A DNA stretch of 64,000 bases, taken from positions 117,370-181,369 of the forward strand of contig NZ_FOSQ01000012.1 of the NCBI RefSeq assembly GCF_900114315.1. The letters run 5' to 3'. Below the pieces are notes generated by a model. The model saw only the letters and a list, made by a program, of their open reading frames with translations. It made no database searches and was not told where the DNA came from. Below, in pieces: positions 41,515 to 50,565 of this stretch. The DNA comes from Falsiroseomonas stagni DSM 19981. GTDB taxonomy: Bacteria; Pseudomonadota; Alphaproteobacteria; Acetobacterales; Acetobacteraceae. The position numbers and the translations under genes are program-made. The first letter of the stretch is position 1. Every line of letters begins with the position of its first letter.

Positions 41515-42408
41515 TCAAGACGAAGAGCGCGGCTGTTTTGTGGCAGAGCCGGGGGGCGACGATGGAAGGGCGACCAGGATTCCCCCCGCGGCGATGATCC
41601 CCGCCCCCAGCAGGGTCCAGCCATCCGGCCAGTCCCCGAAGACCAGCACGCCCGCCAGCCCCGCCCACACCAGCTGGGTGTAGGACATCGGCGCCAGCAC
41701 GCTGGCCGGCGCGCGGGCGAAGGCCAGGACCATCAGGCAATGCCCGATTCCCCCCAGCAGGCCGAGGGCGGCGAACAGCGGCCAGTCCCAGGCCGCCGGC
41801 TCCACCCAGACGAAGGGTTGCGCCAGGGCGGCAAGGCAGGCCGCCGCGATCCCGGTATGCAGGAAGGTGGTGTGCGGGTCGTCGAGGCCCGCCAGCTTGC
41901 GCGTCAGCAGCTGGTAGACGGTATTGGCCGCGGCGGTCACCAGGGGCAGCAGCATGGCCCAGTGCAGCGGCTCCCCGGTCAGGAAGGGCGGCCGCAGCGC
42001 GACCAGCACGCCGGCCATGCCGAGTGCGACGCCCAGCCACTTCACCCGCCCCACCTGTTCGCCCAGCAGCAGCGCCGCCAGCGCCACGGTGAAGACCGGC
42101 GCGGCGAAGGACACCGCCGTGGCATCGGCCAGCGAGATGTGGATCAGGGAGAGCGAGAAGAAGAAATTCGCCACCGCCAGCGTGATGCTGCGCGCCACCT
42201 GCAGCCAGGGCGCCCGGCTGCGGAAGGGCAGCCGCCCGGTCATCAGCCGCACGGCGGCGAAGACCAGGATGGTGTGGAAGACGAAGCGCACGAACATCAG
42301 CTGCGGCACGGCGTAGCGCGCCACCAGCAGCTTCAGCAGCGCATCCATGGCGACGAACAGGGCGAGTGCCGCGATCTGGATCAGCACGCCTTGCAGGGGG
42401 CGGGACAT
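41515..42408 (-). CDS. EamA/DMT family transporter
   Basis: The 297-residue membrane protein has ten hydrophobic helices arranged as two EamA repeats. The first includes MDALLKLLVARYAVPQLMFVR, LADATAVSFAAPVFTVALAALLLGE and GVALGMAGVLVALRPPFL; the second TYQL-like VYQLLTRKLAGLDDP and APMSYTQLVWAGLAGVLVFG. Members export amino acids, nucleobases or other metabolites; the substrate is not readable. The start at 42408 was chosen by the family N-terminus; the upstream open frame overlaps moaB on the same strand and is rejected. Confidence 0.9.
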   Translation of the reverse strand: MSRPLQGVLIQIAALALFVAMDALLKLLVARYAVPQLMFVRFVFHTILVFAAVRLMTGRLPFRSRAPWLQVARSITLAVANFFFSLSLIHISLADATAVSFAAPVFTVALAALLLGEQVGRVKWLGVALGMAGVLVALRPPFLTGEPLHWAMLLPLVTAAANTVYQLLTRKLAGLDDPHTTFLHTGIAAACLAALAQPFVWVEPAAWDWPLFAALGLLGGIGHCLMVLAFARAPASVLAPMSYTQLVWAGLAGVLVFGDWPDGWTLLGAGIIAAGGILVALPSSPPGSATKQPRSSS

Positions 42409-42503
42409 GCGGCCTCGATCTGTCTGCCGCCATTGTGGCAGGGGGGGGCGGCGCCGACCAACCGGGATGGTTGCGGGGCGGCCATGCGCGCCCCGCGCCG
42501 GGC

Positions 42504-43043
42504 TCACGCCGCCTTCAGATGCTCCAGCAGCCGCGGCATCAGCTCCACCAGGTTGCAGGGGCGGTGGCGGCTGTCGAGCTGCCAGACCAGGATGTCGTCC
42601 CAGGCATCCTTGCAGGCCCCCGTGCTGCCCGGCAGGGCGAACAGATAGGTGCCGCCCGCCACGCCGCCGATCGCGCGGGACTGGATCGTGGAGGTGCCGA
42701 TCTTCTGGTAGCTGAGCATCCGGAACAGCTCCCCGAAGCCGGTGATCTCCTTCTCCAGCACCCGGGCGAAGGCTTCCGGCGTCACGTCCCGTCCCGTGAT
42801 GCCGGTGCCGCCGGTGGTGATGACGCAATCCACCGTGGGGTCGGCGATCCAGCGGCGCAGCACCGCCTCGATCAGCCCGGCATCGTCCTTCACGATCTCC
42901 CGCGCCGCCAGGACATGGCCGGCGGCGGCGATGCGCCCGGCCAGCGTCTCGCCGCTCCGGTCGCTCGCCAGGTCGCGGGTGTCCGACACGGTCAGCACCG
43001 CGATGTTCACCGGCAGGAATTTTCTCGAGTCATCGATCGGCAT
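42504..43043 (-). CDS. moaB: Molybdenum cofactor biosynthesis protein B
   Basis: This 179-residue MoaB/MogA-fold protein has the motif [18 protein letters not shown] near residue 75 and [18 protein letters not shown] near 140, which bind molybdopterin. MoaB proteins adenylate molybdopterin before metal insertion. Molybdopterin cofactor is also required by the hydroxylase at 13752-16436, but the genes are far apart. It is encoded 48 bases before the lytic transglycosylase in the direction of transcription reversed, so the two are neighbours on the same strand. Confidence 0.92.
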   Translation of the reverse strand: MPIDDSRKFLPVNIAVLTVSDTRDLASDRSGETLAGRIAAAGHVLAAREIVKDDAGLIEAVLRRWIADPTVDCVITTGGTGITGRDVTPEAFARVLEKEITGFGELFRMLSYQKIGTSTIQSRAIGGVAGGTYLFALPGSTGACKDAWDDILVWQLDSRHRPCNLVELMPRLLEHLKAA

Positions 43044-43090
43044 GGCACCACCCGTCGCTGATGGCCCCCCGCCGAAGCGGGGGGCGTCGT

Positions 43091-44911
43091 TCAGCGCGGT
43101 GTTAGCATGGCGGCGACCGCCTGGGTGTCCTGGAACTGGGGGAACCGCCCCGTGGCCAGCGCATCCAGGCTCGGCGATGGCAGGCCGAGCCGCGCCGCGT
43201 AGATCCAGGAATAGGCGAGGACGCGCTGCACGAATTGCCGCGTCTCCCCCACCGGGATGCTCTCGATGAACAGGAAGGGGTCGTCCCGGTGCCGGATGGC
43301 CGGCAGCCAGCGGCCGAGATTGCCCGGCCCCGCATTGTAGGAGGCCAGCAGCCGGATCAGGTCGCCATTCACATTCTCGCTGCGGGCGAGGTAGTGGACA
43401 TAGCGCTGCCCCACTTCCAGCGAGAAGCCGGGATCATGCAGGCGGGCGATATTGGCCCCCCGCAGGCTGCTGTCCCCGGTCACGTAGCTGGCCGTGGCCG
43501 GCATGATCTGCAGCAGCCCCCGGGCGCCGGCCGGCGACACGGCGCGGGGATCGAAATTCGATTCCTGCCGCGCCAGCGCATAGAGCAGCGCCGGGTCCAC
43601 GCGGAAGCCCAGCATCGGCTCCAGCCGCGGCAGGGGGAAGCGCGCGAAGTCGCGCGGCCTTCCATCCGCGGTCTGGGACAGGGCGGCCAACTGCGCCGCC
43701 AGATCCGTCATGCCCGCCTGCGACGCCAGCAGCAGCATGGCCCGCAGCACGCCCGCATTGCCCTGCACCCGGGGCCAGAGGGCGCGCATCTCCGCCTCCG
43801 CCCTGTCCTGCTGCCCGATCTGCAGCAGGGCGAGTGCCCGCCAGCCGGCGGCGCTTTCCGCCACCGCGGCACCCTCGCCCTCCCCGGCCACTTCGCGTTC
43901 CCAGGCGAAGCCCATGGGCAGGCCGAGCGCGCGGCGCGCGACCATGCCGTAGAAGGTGCGGGGTTCCTGCGCCGCCTGCATCATCCAGGGCACATAGGCC
44001 TGGGGCCGCCGCGCCCGCACCGCGGCCCGCGCCGTCCAGAAGGCCGCGGCGGACCGGATGGCCGGGGAGGCGATTTCCGACCGCGCCGCGTGTTCGAGGT
44101 AGGCCAGCGCCACATCCGGCCGGTCCAGCGCCCAGGCCGCGAGGCCCGCGATGTAGCCCGGGAAGGCCGTGCCGGCGGAATTGCGCGCGGCGTCGGAGGC
44201 GATGCGGAACGCATCCTGGTCCCGCCCGGCCTGGAGCATCGCCTGCGCGACCTCCGCCCGCAGCAGCGCGGCATAGGGCGGGGCGACGCGGGCGCGGGCG
44301 ATCAGGGCCAGCGCCCCGGTATCGTCCCCATTGCCCGCGCGGTCCCGCACCTGGCGGTCCAGCGCGGCGTTGCGGGTGATGGTGCGGGATGGCGGCTCCC
44401 GCTCCTCCGGCACCACTTCCGCGCCATCGGCCAGGACTTCCTGGCTGGGCGCGGGCGGCAGCGCCATGCCGCGCGGCGCGCGCCGCACCAGCATCGCATG
44501 GATGCGCGGCGCATCCGGATGGTCGGCATGGTCCGTCAGCCAGGCCAGCAGGTCCGGCAAGGGCGGCTCATGGCCGCGCAGCCACCGGTCGGCCAGGACA
44601 TGGCCGACCAGCCGACGGTCATCCAGCCGCTCGACCTCCCGCACCGCCAGCGCAATCTCGCCCCGGGACTGGAGCTCGAAAATGCGTCGAAGGCGCGTCG
44701 CGTCGGACGGCGCTAGGGGTTGCGGGAACCCGGCGACCCCGCCCTGCACCGCAGGACGTGGGACGCTCATGGCGGTCTGGTCGGCCCGTTGCCCGAAGGC
44801 GGGGACCTGAGCCCCCGCGATCATCGTCGCTCCGACCAGGGCCGCCATCACGAGGGAGCGTGACGCGGAAGCTGGGCGGTTTCGCCGGGCCATGGGGCAG
44901 ATCGCTTGCAT
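43091..44911 (-). CDS. Soluble lytic murein transglycosylase
   Basis: The 606-residue periplasmic enzyme cleaves peptidoglycan, forming 1,6-anhydromuropeptides. It has a leader ([25 protein letters not shown]) and a long helical superhelical domain typical of Slt70-like proteins. The C-terminal catalytic domain contains [25 protein letters not shown] near residue 445 (catalytic Glu of ES), LQIMPATA, and [13 protein letters not shown] near 525. Start is taken at 44911; an ATG six codons in, at 44893, is equally possible. It is divergent from nothing close; 136 bases separate it from the glycosylase gene. Confidence 0.92.
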   Translation of the reverse strand: MQAICPMARRNRPASASRSLVMAALVGATMIAGAQVPAFGQRADQTAMSVPRPAVQGGVAGFPQPLAPSDATRLRRIFELQSRGEIALAVREVERLDDRRLVGHVLADRWLRGHEPPLPDLLAWLTDHADHPDAPRIHAMLVRRAPRGMALPPAPSQEVLADGAEVVPEEREPPSRTITRNAALDRQVRDRAGNGDDTGALALIARARVAPPYAALLRAEVAQAMLQAGRDQDAFRIASDAARNSAGTAFPGYIAGLAAWALDRPDVALAYLEHAARSEIASPAIRSAAAFWTARAAVRARRPQAYVPWMMQAAQEPRTFYGMVARRALGLPMGFAWEREVAGEGEGAAVAESAAGWRALALLQIGQQDRAEAEMRALWPRVQGNAGVLRAMLLLASQAGMTDLAAQLAALSQTADGRPRDFARFPLPRLEPMLGFRVDPALLYALARQESNFDPRAVSPAGARGLLQIMPATASYVTGDSSLRGANIARLHDPGFSLEVGQRYVHYLARSENVNGDLIRLLASYNAGPGNLGRWLPAIRHRDDPFLFIESIPVGETRQFVQRVLAYSWIYAARLGLPSPSLDALATGRFPQFQDTQAVAAMLTPR

Positions 44912-45047
44912 GGCGCGGAACCCCTAGCGGCGGGTTAAAGCCCCTGGCAACCCCCGAATCAGGAACGAATCTCGGAATTTTGGACAACGTGTCATGGAAT
45001 CAGCGGCTTGCCCGGCTTTCTTGCCGCGTTTTTTCTGCCGTTTTTCG

Positions 45048-45851
45048 TCACTGCGGCGCGGCATCACCGGTAATTGTCCGCTTCAGCAGCACCAGGTCGG
45101 CCCAGGCTTCCCGCTTGGCGGAGGGTGTGCGCAGCAGATAGGCGGGGTGCAGCGTGGCCAGCCCCGGCAGGGGGCCGGCGGGGGTTTCCACCTGGTGCCA
45201 GCGCCCGCGCAGCCGGGTGATCCCGTCCTTCGCCCGCAGCAGCGCCTTGGCGGAAACGCCGCCCAGCAGCACCAGGTGCCGCGGCCGGACCAGTTCGATG
45301 TGGCGCATCAGGAAGGGAAGGAAGAGGGTGATTTCCGCATCCGTCGGCGTCCGGTTGCCCGGCGGGCGCCAGGGCAGGATGTTGGTCAGGTAGAAATTCT
45401 CGCTGCGCTTCAGCCCGATGCTGTCCAGCATCCGGTCCAGCAACTGGCCGGAGACGCCGACAAAGGGTCTCCCCAGCCGGTCCTCATCCGCCCCCGGCGC
45501 CTCGCCGATCATCATCAGGCCGGATTCGGCCACGCCGTCGCTGAAGACCAGGTTGGTGGCGGTCTCCCGCAGCGGGCTGTCGGCTTCCGCGATGGCGGAT
45601 TTCAGCGCGGCCAGGTCCTGCGCCGCGGCGGCCAGGGCGGCGGCGGCGGCGGCAGGGGGCGGGACCAGCGGCAGCACCGGGCGACCGGCCTGCGGCACGG
45701 CGGGGGTGGCCAGGACGGGCGGCGGCGGCGGCATGACGGGGGCGCGCAGGGCGAAACGATCGATCGGCGCTGCCTCCAGCGCCTCGTCCACCCCCCATTC
45801 CAGCTGCAGCCGCAGCGCGGCCAGCAGCTCCTCGCGATATCCTGCCTCCAT
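45048..45851 (-). CDS. Uracil-DNA glycosylase, family 4-like, without iron-sulfur cysteines
   Basis: This 267-residue protein has the UDG motif 1 [20 protein letters not shown] near residue 110 (GEAPG), [14 protein letters not shown] near 158 and motif 2 TLHPAYLLR near 235. A 45-residue proline/alanine-rich linker separates the N-terminus from the domain. Family 4 enzymes coordinate a 4Fe-4S cluster by four cysteines, but this translation contains no cysteine at all. The enzyme should remove uracil from DNA after cytosine deamination if the fold tolerates this. The ATG at 45851 is used; the longer open frame runs antisense into ETF-QO. Confidence 0.88.
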   Translation of the reverse strand: MEAGYREELLAALRLQLEWGVDEALEAAPIDRFALRAPVMPPPPPVLATPAVPQAGRPVLPLVPPPAAAAAALAAAAQDLAALKSAIAEADSPLRETATNLVFSDGVAESGLMMIGEAPGADEDRLGRPFVGVSGQLLDRMLDSIGLKRSENFYLTNILPWRPPGNRTPTDAEITLFLPFLMRHIELVRPRHLVLLGGVSAKALLRAKDGITRLRGRWHQVETPAGPLPGLATLHPAYLLRTPSAKREAWADLVLLKRTITGDAAPQ

Positions 45852-45987
45852 GGTGGGTGATATCGGCGCGGGGCGGGGTTCCGCGCAATGGCCCGCGACG
45901 CTATCTGCGAAGGACAGGCCGCGAACGCGCGCCAAGAGATACGTGTGCCAGAGAGTCAGGCCTCGATACGCCGGAAGGAACAGCCGA

Positions 45988-47634
45988 ATGAGCGGGGATA
46001 CCGAGCAGCGCGAGTCGATGGAGTTCGATGTGCTGGTGGTGGGCGGCGGCCCGGCCGGCCTCGCCACCGCCATCCGCCTGAAGCAGCTGAGCCCCGACGC
46101 CACCGTCTGCCTGGTGGAAAAGGGCAGCGAGATCGGCGCCCACATCCTCTCCGGCGCCGTGCTGGAACCCCGCGCGCTGGATGAGCTGATCCCGGACTGG
46201 CGCGACGACCCGCCCGCGATGGCGACGCCCGTCACCGATGACCGCTTCATGCTGCTGACGGAAGCCAGGGGCTTCAAGCTGCCCACGCCGCCGCAGATGC
46301 ACAACGAGGGCAACTACGTCGTCAGCCTGGGCAATGTCTGCCGCTGGCTGGGTGCCAAGGCCGAGGCGCTGGGCGTCGAGATCTATCCCGGTTTCGCGGC
46401 CTCCGACACGATCATCGAGGACGGCCAGGTGAAGGGCGTCGTCGCCGGCGTCATGGGCATCCAGCGCGACGGCACCAAGGGCCCGAACTACCAGCCGGGC
46501 ATGGAACTCCGCGCCACCTACACCGTCTTCGCGGAGGGCTGCCGCGGCAGCCTCACGAAGCGCCTGTTCGAGACCTTCAACCTCCGCGCCGGCGTCGCGC
46601 CCCAGACCTTCGCGCTGGGGATGAAGGAGCTGTGGGAGATCCCGAAGGAGAAGCACAAGCCGGGCCTGGTGTGGCATTCCACCGGCTGGCCGCTGCCGTC
46701 GGACACCTATGGCGGGTCCTGGCTCTACATGCTGGGCGACAATCTGGTCAGCGTGGGCTTCGTGGTGGGGCTGGACTACCCGAACCCCTGGCTCTCGCCG
46801 TTTGATGAATTCCAGCGCTTCAAGACCCACCCGGCGGTGCGGGGGTTCCTCGAAGGCGGCAAGCGCATCAGCTACGGCGCCCGCGCGCTGAACGAGGGCG
46901 GCATCCAGGCCATCCCGAAGCTGGTCTTCCCCGGCGGCATGCTGGCGGGCGACACGGCCGGCTTCCTCAACGTGCCGAAGATCAAGGGCACCCACACCTC
47001 CATGAAGTCCGGCATGGTGGCCGCCGAGGCCATCGCCGCCGCGCTGGAAGGCGACCGCCCGGCGGTGCTGGACAGCTACGAGGCCGGCATCCGCGCGAGT
47101 TGGGTGTGGGAGGAACTGCAGGGCGTCCGCAACATCCGCCCCGGCTTCGCGAAATACGGCTTCTGGGGCGGCATGGCGGCCGCCGCGCTGGATACCTACG
47201 TCTTCCGCGGCAAGGCGCCCTGGACCTGGGGCCACCATGCGGACCACGAGACGCTGAAGCCCGCCGCCGAGTCGCCGAAGATCGCCTACCCCAAGCCCGA
47301 CGGCGTGCTGAGCTTCGACCGTCTCTCCTCCGTCTTCCTGTCCAACACCAACCATGAGGAAGACCAGCCCGCCCACCTGGTGCTGCGCGATCCCGGCCGC
47401 TGGAAGGGCACGAACTGGGAGAAGTTCCGCAGCCCCGAAAGCCGCTACTGCCCCGCCGCGGTCTATGAGGCCGTGGGCAGCGAGGCCGGCAACGCCGAGG
47501 GCGAGATGCACCTGGTGATCAACGCCCAGAACTGCGTCCACTGCAAAACCTGCGACATCAAGGACCCGACGCAGAACATCGACTGGAAGACGCCGGAGGG
47601 CGGTGGCGGGCCGAACTACATCGGCGGCATGTAG
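45988..47634 (+). CDS. Electron-transfer flavoprotein:ubiquinone oxidoreductase
   Basis: ETF-QO passes electrons from fatty-acid and amino-acid dehydrogenases, via ETF, to ubiquinone at the inner membrane. The 548-residue protein has the FAD motif [17 protein letters not shown] at residues 15-31, [34 protein letters not shown] near 250 and [17 protein letters not shown] near 330. The C-terminal 4Fe-4S motif [12 protein letters not shown] is near 515, with an earlier C in RYCPAAVYE. The ATG at 45988 follows AAGGAA by 8 bases. Its last 37 bases, including part of the stop codon, recur 79 bases downstream. Confidence 0.96.
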   Translation: MSGDTEQRESMEFDVLVVGGGPAGLATAIRLKQLSPDATVCLVEKGSEIGAHILSGAVLEPRALDELIPDWRDDPPAMATPVTDDRFMLLTEARGFKLPTPPQMHNEGNYVVSLGNVCRWLGAKAEALGVEIYPGFAASDTIIEDGQVKGVVAGVMGIQRDGTKGPNYQPGMELRATYTVFAEGCRGSLTKRLFETFNLRAGVAPQTFALGMKELWEIPKEKHKPGLVWHSTGWPLPSDTYGGSWLYMLGDNLVSVGFVVGLDYPNPWLSPFDEFQRFKTHPAVRGFLEGGKRISYGARALNEGGIQAIPKLVFPGGMLAGDTAGFLNVPKIKGTHTSMKSGMVAAEAIAAALEGDRPAVLDSYEAGIRASWVWEELQGVRNIRPGFAKYGFWGGMAAAALDTYVFRGKAPWTWGHHADHETLKPAAESPKIAYPKPDGVLSFDRLSSVFLSNTNHEEDQPAHLVLRDPGRWKGTNWEKFRSPESRYCPAAVYEAVGSEAGNAEGEMHLVINAQNCVHCKTCDIKDPTQNIDWKTPEGGGGPNYIGGM

Positions 47635-47712
47635 GACGACCGCAGACCGCCGCCGCCCGACCGCTTGGCAACATCAGGGCGGTGGCGGGCCGAACTACAT
47701 CGGCGGCATGTA
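47597..47712 (+). repeat. 37-base direct repeat duplicating the end of the ETF-QO gene
   Basis: Bases 47597-47633 and 47676-47712 are identical over 37 bases. The first copy encodes the final residues [10 protein letters not shown] and reaches TA of the stop codon; the second lies in the intergenic space and is followed by A, again making a stop (TAA). The 42 bases between them are unrelated. The simplest history is a tandem duplication or insertion of a 79-base unit at the gene end. It makes the last codons present twice but only once in frame. Confidence 0.9.
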
Positions 47713-47715
47713 AGG

Positions 47716-47840
47716 GTCGCTCCAGGGAGGGCGCTGCCCTCCCTGACCCTCCCGCCAGGGGGGAGACCCCCCTGGACCATCATCAATAAGTTTCCGATCC
47801 AGGGTCCGGGGGGAGCAGCGCTCCCCCGCCTGCCAACAGT
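47716..47840 (-). repeat. Family B hairpin-rich intergenic repeat, copy B2
   Basis: Read on the minus strand this resembles copy B1 in order: GGCGGGGGAGCGCTGCTCCCCC (stem GGGGGAGC/GCTCCCCC at 47809-47827), then GGACCCTGGA, GATGGTCCAGGGGG, and a last stem. The remaining stems are CCAGGGGGG/CCCCCCTGG (47755-47775, loop AGA) and CAGGGAGGGC/GCCCTCCCTG (47723-47745, loop GCT). In the first stem B1 has AAC/GTT where B2 has AGC/GCT, a compensated change. It lies between ETF-QO and the next plus-strand gene. Confidence 0.8.
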
Positions 47841-47891
47841 TTCCCCCGCGCCCCGGTTGCCCACGAACCCGTGAGCCCATATCACGCCCCC

Positions 47892-49430
47892 ATGCGTGGC
47901 CTGATCAGACCGTTCCTGGACCGACCGGCCCTCACCGGCATCGCGCTTGGCGTGCTGGTCGTACTCGGCCTGGTGGGTGACGTGCTCCAGCCCGCCTTCC
48001 CGGCGGTTCCAGTCCTCGCCCTGCTGGCGGCCATCGGCCTCGGCGCCGGCATCGCCCTGGCACGGGCCAGGCAGGACGCCTCCTGGCCGCATGGCATCAT
48101 GGCCAGCACGGCGCTGCTGCTGGCGGGCTTCCTGCTGCTCCTCGGCCTGCAATACATCGCCGGCATCGAGCGTGGCGTGCTCGGCAGCCTCTCCTCCTCC
48201 GTCGCCTCCCGGCAGGATCGCTGGTTCGGGGAGCCGCGCCACGACATCGCGGCACTCGAACAGTTGCGCGCCGCGCTGGACCAGCCGGAGCCGCCGCTGC
48301 GCCCCCGGCCGGCCTCGGCAGATGAATTCCTCTACAACGCCACGCTGCTGCGCGCCCGCGACGAACCCGTGCTGAGCGCCCGCGCCCTGGCCGAGTCGAT
48401 CCGCCGCGCCGCCGATCCCCGCCCCGACGCCCTGCTGCTGCATGACGGGCTGATGGCGACCGGCCTGCCCGGCGTGCGGGACGCGCTGTCCACCCTGCCC
48501 GCCAACCTCCCCGCCGCCTTCCGCGAACATGTGGAAGCCATGGCCCTGCCGGAGGCGCCGGAGCGCATCGCCGCCCTCGCGCGCATCGTGGACCGGGACC
48601 CGGAGGCGCTGCTGGCCACGGCCGCCCTCGCCCGGTCGCTCATCGCCGCCGCCGGCCCGCAGGGGCCGACCGTCGCCATGGCGGGGCGCATCGCCGCGCT
48701 GATCGCCGCCTTCGAGGATGAGGACCGGCTGCCCGCCTTCGCCGCCCGCTTCCTGAACCAGGCCGCCGTGGCCGGGCTGCAGCAGGAGATGCTGGCCCTG
48801 TCCTGGACGCACGAAGTCTCCCAGCGCCGGCTGACCATCACCGCGGTCGCGCCCCCGCCGGGCCAGCCCAACCAGCCCATCCTGCTGCGCGTCATGGCGC
48901 CGGAAGCCGCGACCTCCGTCCAGTTCGTGCGCGGCACGGATGCGGATGGCACCGTCTGGGCGGAGGTGGCGCAGCGCCAGGGGGAACCCGCGCCGACGCT
49001 GCGCATGAACCGGCCCTGGCGCGTGCAGCCGCTGCGGTTCCGCTATGTGGACCGGGATGGCGTGATGGCGCCGGAAGTGGCCGTGACCTTCGACCCCGCC
49101 CAGGCGATCCGGGACCAGGCGCAGCGCACGCTCCAGCGCCAGGGCACCTTCGCCAACTACGCGCCGGGCCGGGTGGCGGGCGGGCGGCTCAACAACTTCG
49201 CCGTGGCGGGGCATCTGCGCGCCGGGCTGATCGCCGTGGAATGGTCCACCGACGCCGAACGCCGCCCCCGCGTGGTGCCCGTCGGCGTGCCGGATGAGGT
49301 GATCCTGGCCGGCGATCCGCCCCGCGCGGTGGTGGAGATGCAGGCCCCCGCCAATGCCCGGACCCTGATCCTGACGGCGGTCTTCGCCGATGGCAGCCGG
49401 TCCACGCCCCTGGAACTGCCGATCCGCTGA
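47892..49430 (+). CDS. Membrane protein of unknown function
   Basis: This 512-residue protein starts with three hydrophobic helices (LTGIALGVLVVLGLVGDVL; VPVLALLAAIGLGAGIALA; GIMASTALLLAGFLLLLGLQYIAGI). A soluble, alanine-rich helical region (residues 90-290) and a beta-rich C-terminal half (TITAVAPPPGQPNQPILLRV ... TLILTAVFADGS) follow, probably periplasmic. I do not recognise a family. The C-terminal part ends in a strand pattern like carbohydrate-binding or immunoglobulin-like modules, but nothing specific is visible. Start is the ATG at 47892; a GTG at 47871 would add seven residues. It is followed after 61 bases by the GlcG-like gene. Confidence 0.7.
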   Translation: MRGLIRPFLDRPALTGIALGVLVVLGLVGDVLQPAFPAVPVLALLAAIGLGAGIALARARQDASWPHGIMASTALLLAGFLLLLGLQYIAGIERGVLGSLSSSVASRQDRWFGEPRHDIAALEQLRAALDQPEPPLRPRPASADEFLYNATLLRARDEPVLSARALAESIRRAADPRPDALLLHDGLMATGLPGVRDALSTLPANLPAAFREHVEAMALPEAPERIAALARIVDRDPEALLATAALARSLIAAAGPQGPTVAMAGRIAALIAAFEDEDRLPAFAARFLNQAAVAGLQQEMLALSWTHEVSQRRLTITAVAPPPGQPNQPILLRVMAPEAATSVQFVRGTDADGTVWAEVAQRQGEPAPTLRMNRPWRVQPLRFRYVDRDGVMAPEVAVTFDPAQAIRDQAQRTLQRQGTFANYAPGRVAGGRLNNFAVAGHLRAGLIAVEWSTDAERRPRVVPVGVPDEVILAGDPPRAVVEMQAPANARTLILTAVFADGSRSTPLELPIR

Positions 49431-49491
49431 GGCCCCCTTCACAACGGCCCCCACAGCCCGCAGACAGCGCCATCACCGGAGAGAACCCACG

Positions 49492-49959
49492 ATGTCCAAC
49501 ACCGCCCCCGCCGGATTCCAGCACGGCATCACCGCCGCCGCCGCCCGCACCATCGTCGATGCGACGCTCGCCAAGGGTCGCGAACTCGGCCTCGCGCCGC
49601 TGACCGTGGTGGTGCTGGATGCCGGCGGCCATTTGAAGGCCGCGCTGCGAGAGGATGGGTGCAGCCTGCTCCGCCCCGACATCGCCTGGGGCAAGGCCTT
49701 CGGCGCCATGGCGCTGGGCTTCGGGTCGCGCGAACTGGCCCGGCGCTCCACCGCCATGCCGGGCTTCATGAACGCGCTGTCGGACCTGGCGGGCGGCCGC
49801 GCCGTGCCGGTGCCGGGCGGCGTGCTGGTGCGGGCCGCCGATGGCGCGGTGCTGGGTGCCGTCGGCGTCTCCGGCGATGCGTCCGACAAGGACGAGGTCT
49901 GCGCCGTGGCCGGCATCACCGCCGCCGGCCTGGCCGCCGATACGGGCGACGCCGCCTGA
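49492..49959 (+). CDS. GlcG/HbpS family protein
   Basis: This 155-residue protein has the GlcG pattern: an N-terminal helix (GITAAAARTIVDATLAKGRELGLAP), LTVVVLDAGGHLKAALREDG near residue 40, WGKAFGAMALG, and GGRAVPVPGGVLV near 102. VGVSGDASDKDEVCAVAGI near 128 follows. Members include the heme-degrading HbpS and corrinoid PduO C-terminal domains. A function in glycolate or heme metabolism is suggested in other species but not here. The ATG follows GGAGA. Its end faces the rhodanese gene across family A copy A3. Confidence 0.9.
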   Translation: MSNTAPAGFQHGITAAAARTIVDATLAKGRELGLAPLTVVVLDAGGHLKAALREDGCSLLRPDIAWGKAFGAMALGFGSRELARRSTAMPGFMNALSDLAGGRAVPVPGGVLVRAADGAVLGAVGVSGDASDKDEVCAVAGITAAGLAADTGDAA

Positions 49960-49973
49960 GGGCACCAAAAGAA

Positions 49974-50052
49974 CGGACCGGCCACTTGGCCGGTCCGAGC
50001 GCCCGAACGGGCGCCGCCGGCCGTCCGGCGAAGGCAAGCCGGCGGAGCCGGC
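49974..50052 (-). repeat. Family A four-hairpin intergenic repeat, copy A3
   Basis: Read on the minus strand the hairpins are GCCGGC/GCCGGC (50038-50052, loop TCC), CGCCGG/CCGGCG (50015-50030, loop ACGG), GCGCCC/GGGCGC (49999-50014, loop GTTC) and CGGACCGGCC with its complement (49974-49997, loop AAGT). Order, spacing and most loops follow A1 and A2, but stem bases differ and still pair. It lies between the convergent GlcG and rhodanese genes. Confidence 0.8.
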
Positions 50053-50079
50053 GCCCGCCGTCTGAGGGGATGAGAAAAC

Positions 50080-50460
50080 TCAGCCGGGCTCCACCGCGCC
50101 GCCCGCCTCCACCCAGTCCTTGAACCCGCCGAGGTTCCGGACATCGCCATAGCTCATGTCCTTCAGCGTCTTGCCCACCAGCGCGGATCGCCCGCCGGAG
50201 GCGCAATAGACCAGGATCGTGGCGGCCTGCTTCATCGCCGGGTCATGGGCGGGGCTGGTCGGGTCGGCGCGGAATTCCACCAGGCCGCGGCTGACGGCCA
50301 TGGCGCCGGCCGCCTTCCCGCTCGCCTTCACTTCGGCGGCATCCCGCACATCCAGCACCAGCACGCCAGGCTTCGCGGCCAGCGCCACGGCCTCCGCCGG
50401 CGCGATGCGCGGCACGGCGGCATTCGCGGCATCCAGCATGTCCTTCACCGTCAATGGCAT
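50080..50460 (-). CDS. Rhodanese-like domain protein
   Basis: This 126-residue single rhodanese domain has VLVLDVRDAAEVKASG near residue 33 and the active-site loop YCASGGRSALVGKTL near 85, with the catalytic cysteine present. KDMSYGDVRNLGGFKDWVEAGG near the C-terminus is typical. The protein should transfer sulfane sulfur in the cytoplasm. It is not linked to the sox cluster, which lies more than 30 kb away. The ATG at 50460 is used because the open frame beyond it overlaps the divergent MFS gene region. Confidence 0.92.
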   Translation of the reverse strand: MPLTVKDMLDAANAAVPRIAPAEAVALAAKPGVLVLDVRDAAEVKASGKAAGAMAVSRGLVEFRADPTSPAHDPAMKQAATILVYCASGGRSALVGKTLKDMSYGDVRNLGGFKDWVEAGGAVEPG

Positions 50461-50565
50461 GGCGGGTCCTCCCTGTGTCCGGGGCCAGCCTGCCCTGCAT
50501 GATCCGCCGGCGGCAAGCCGCCCGCCTGCGGTGGAGCCCGCGGCCGTTCCGGTGTAGGCGGGCGC

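Noticed and set aside
47695..47880. Small open frame reading through the ETF-QO end duplication
   Set aside because: It arises from the repeated gene end and G/C-rich repeat B2, with no plausible protein features.
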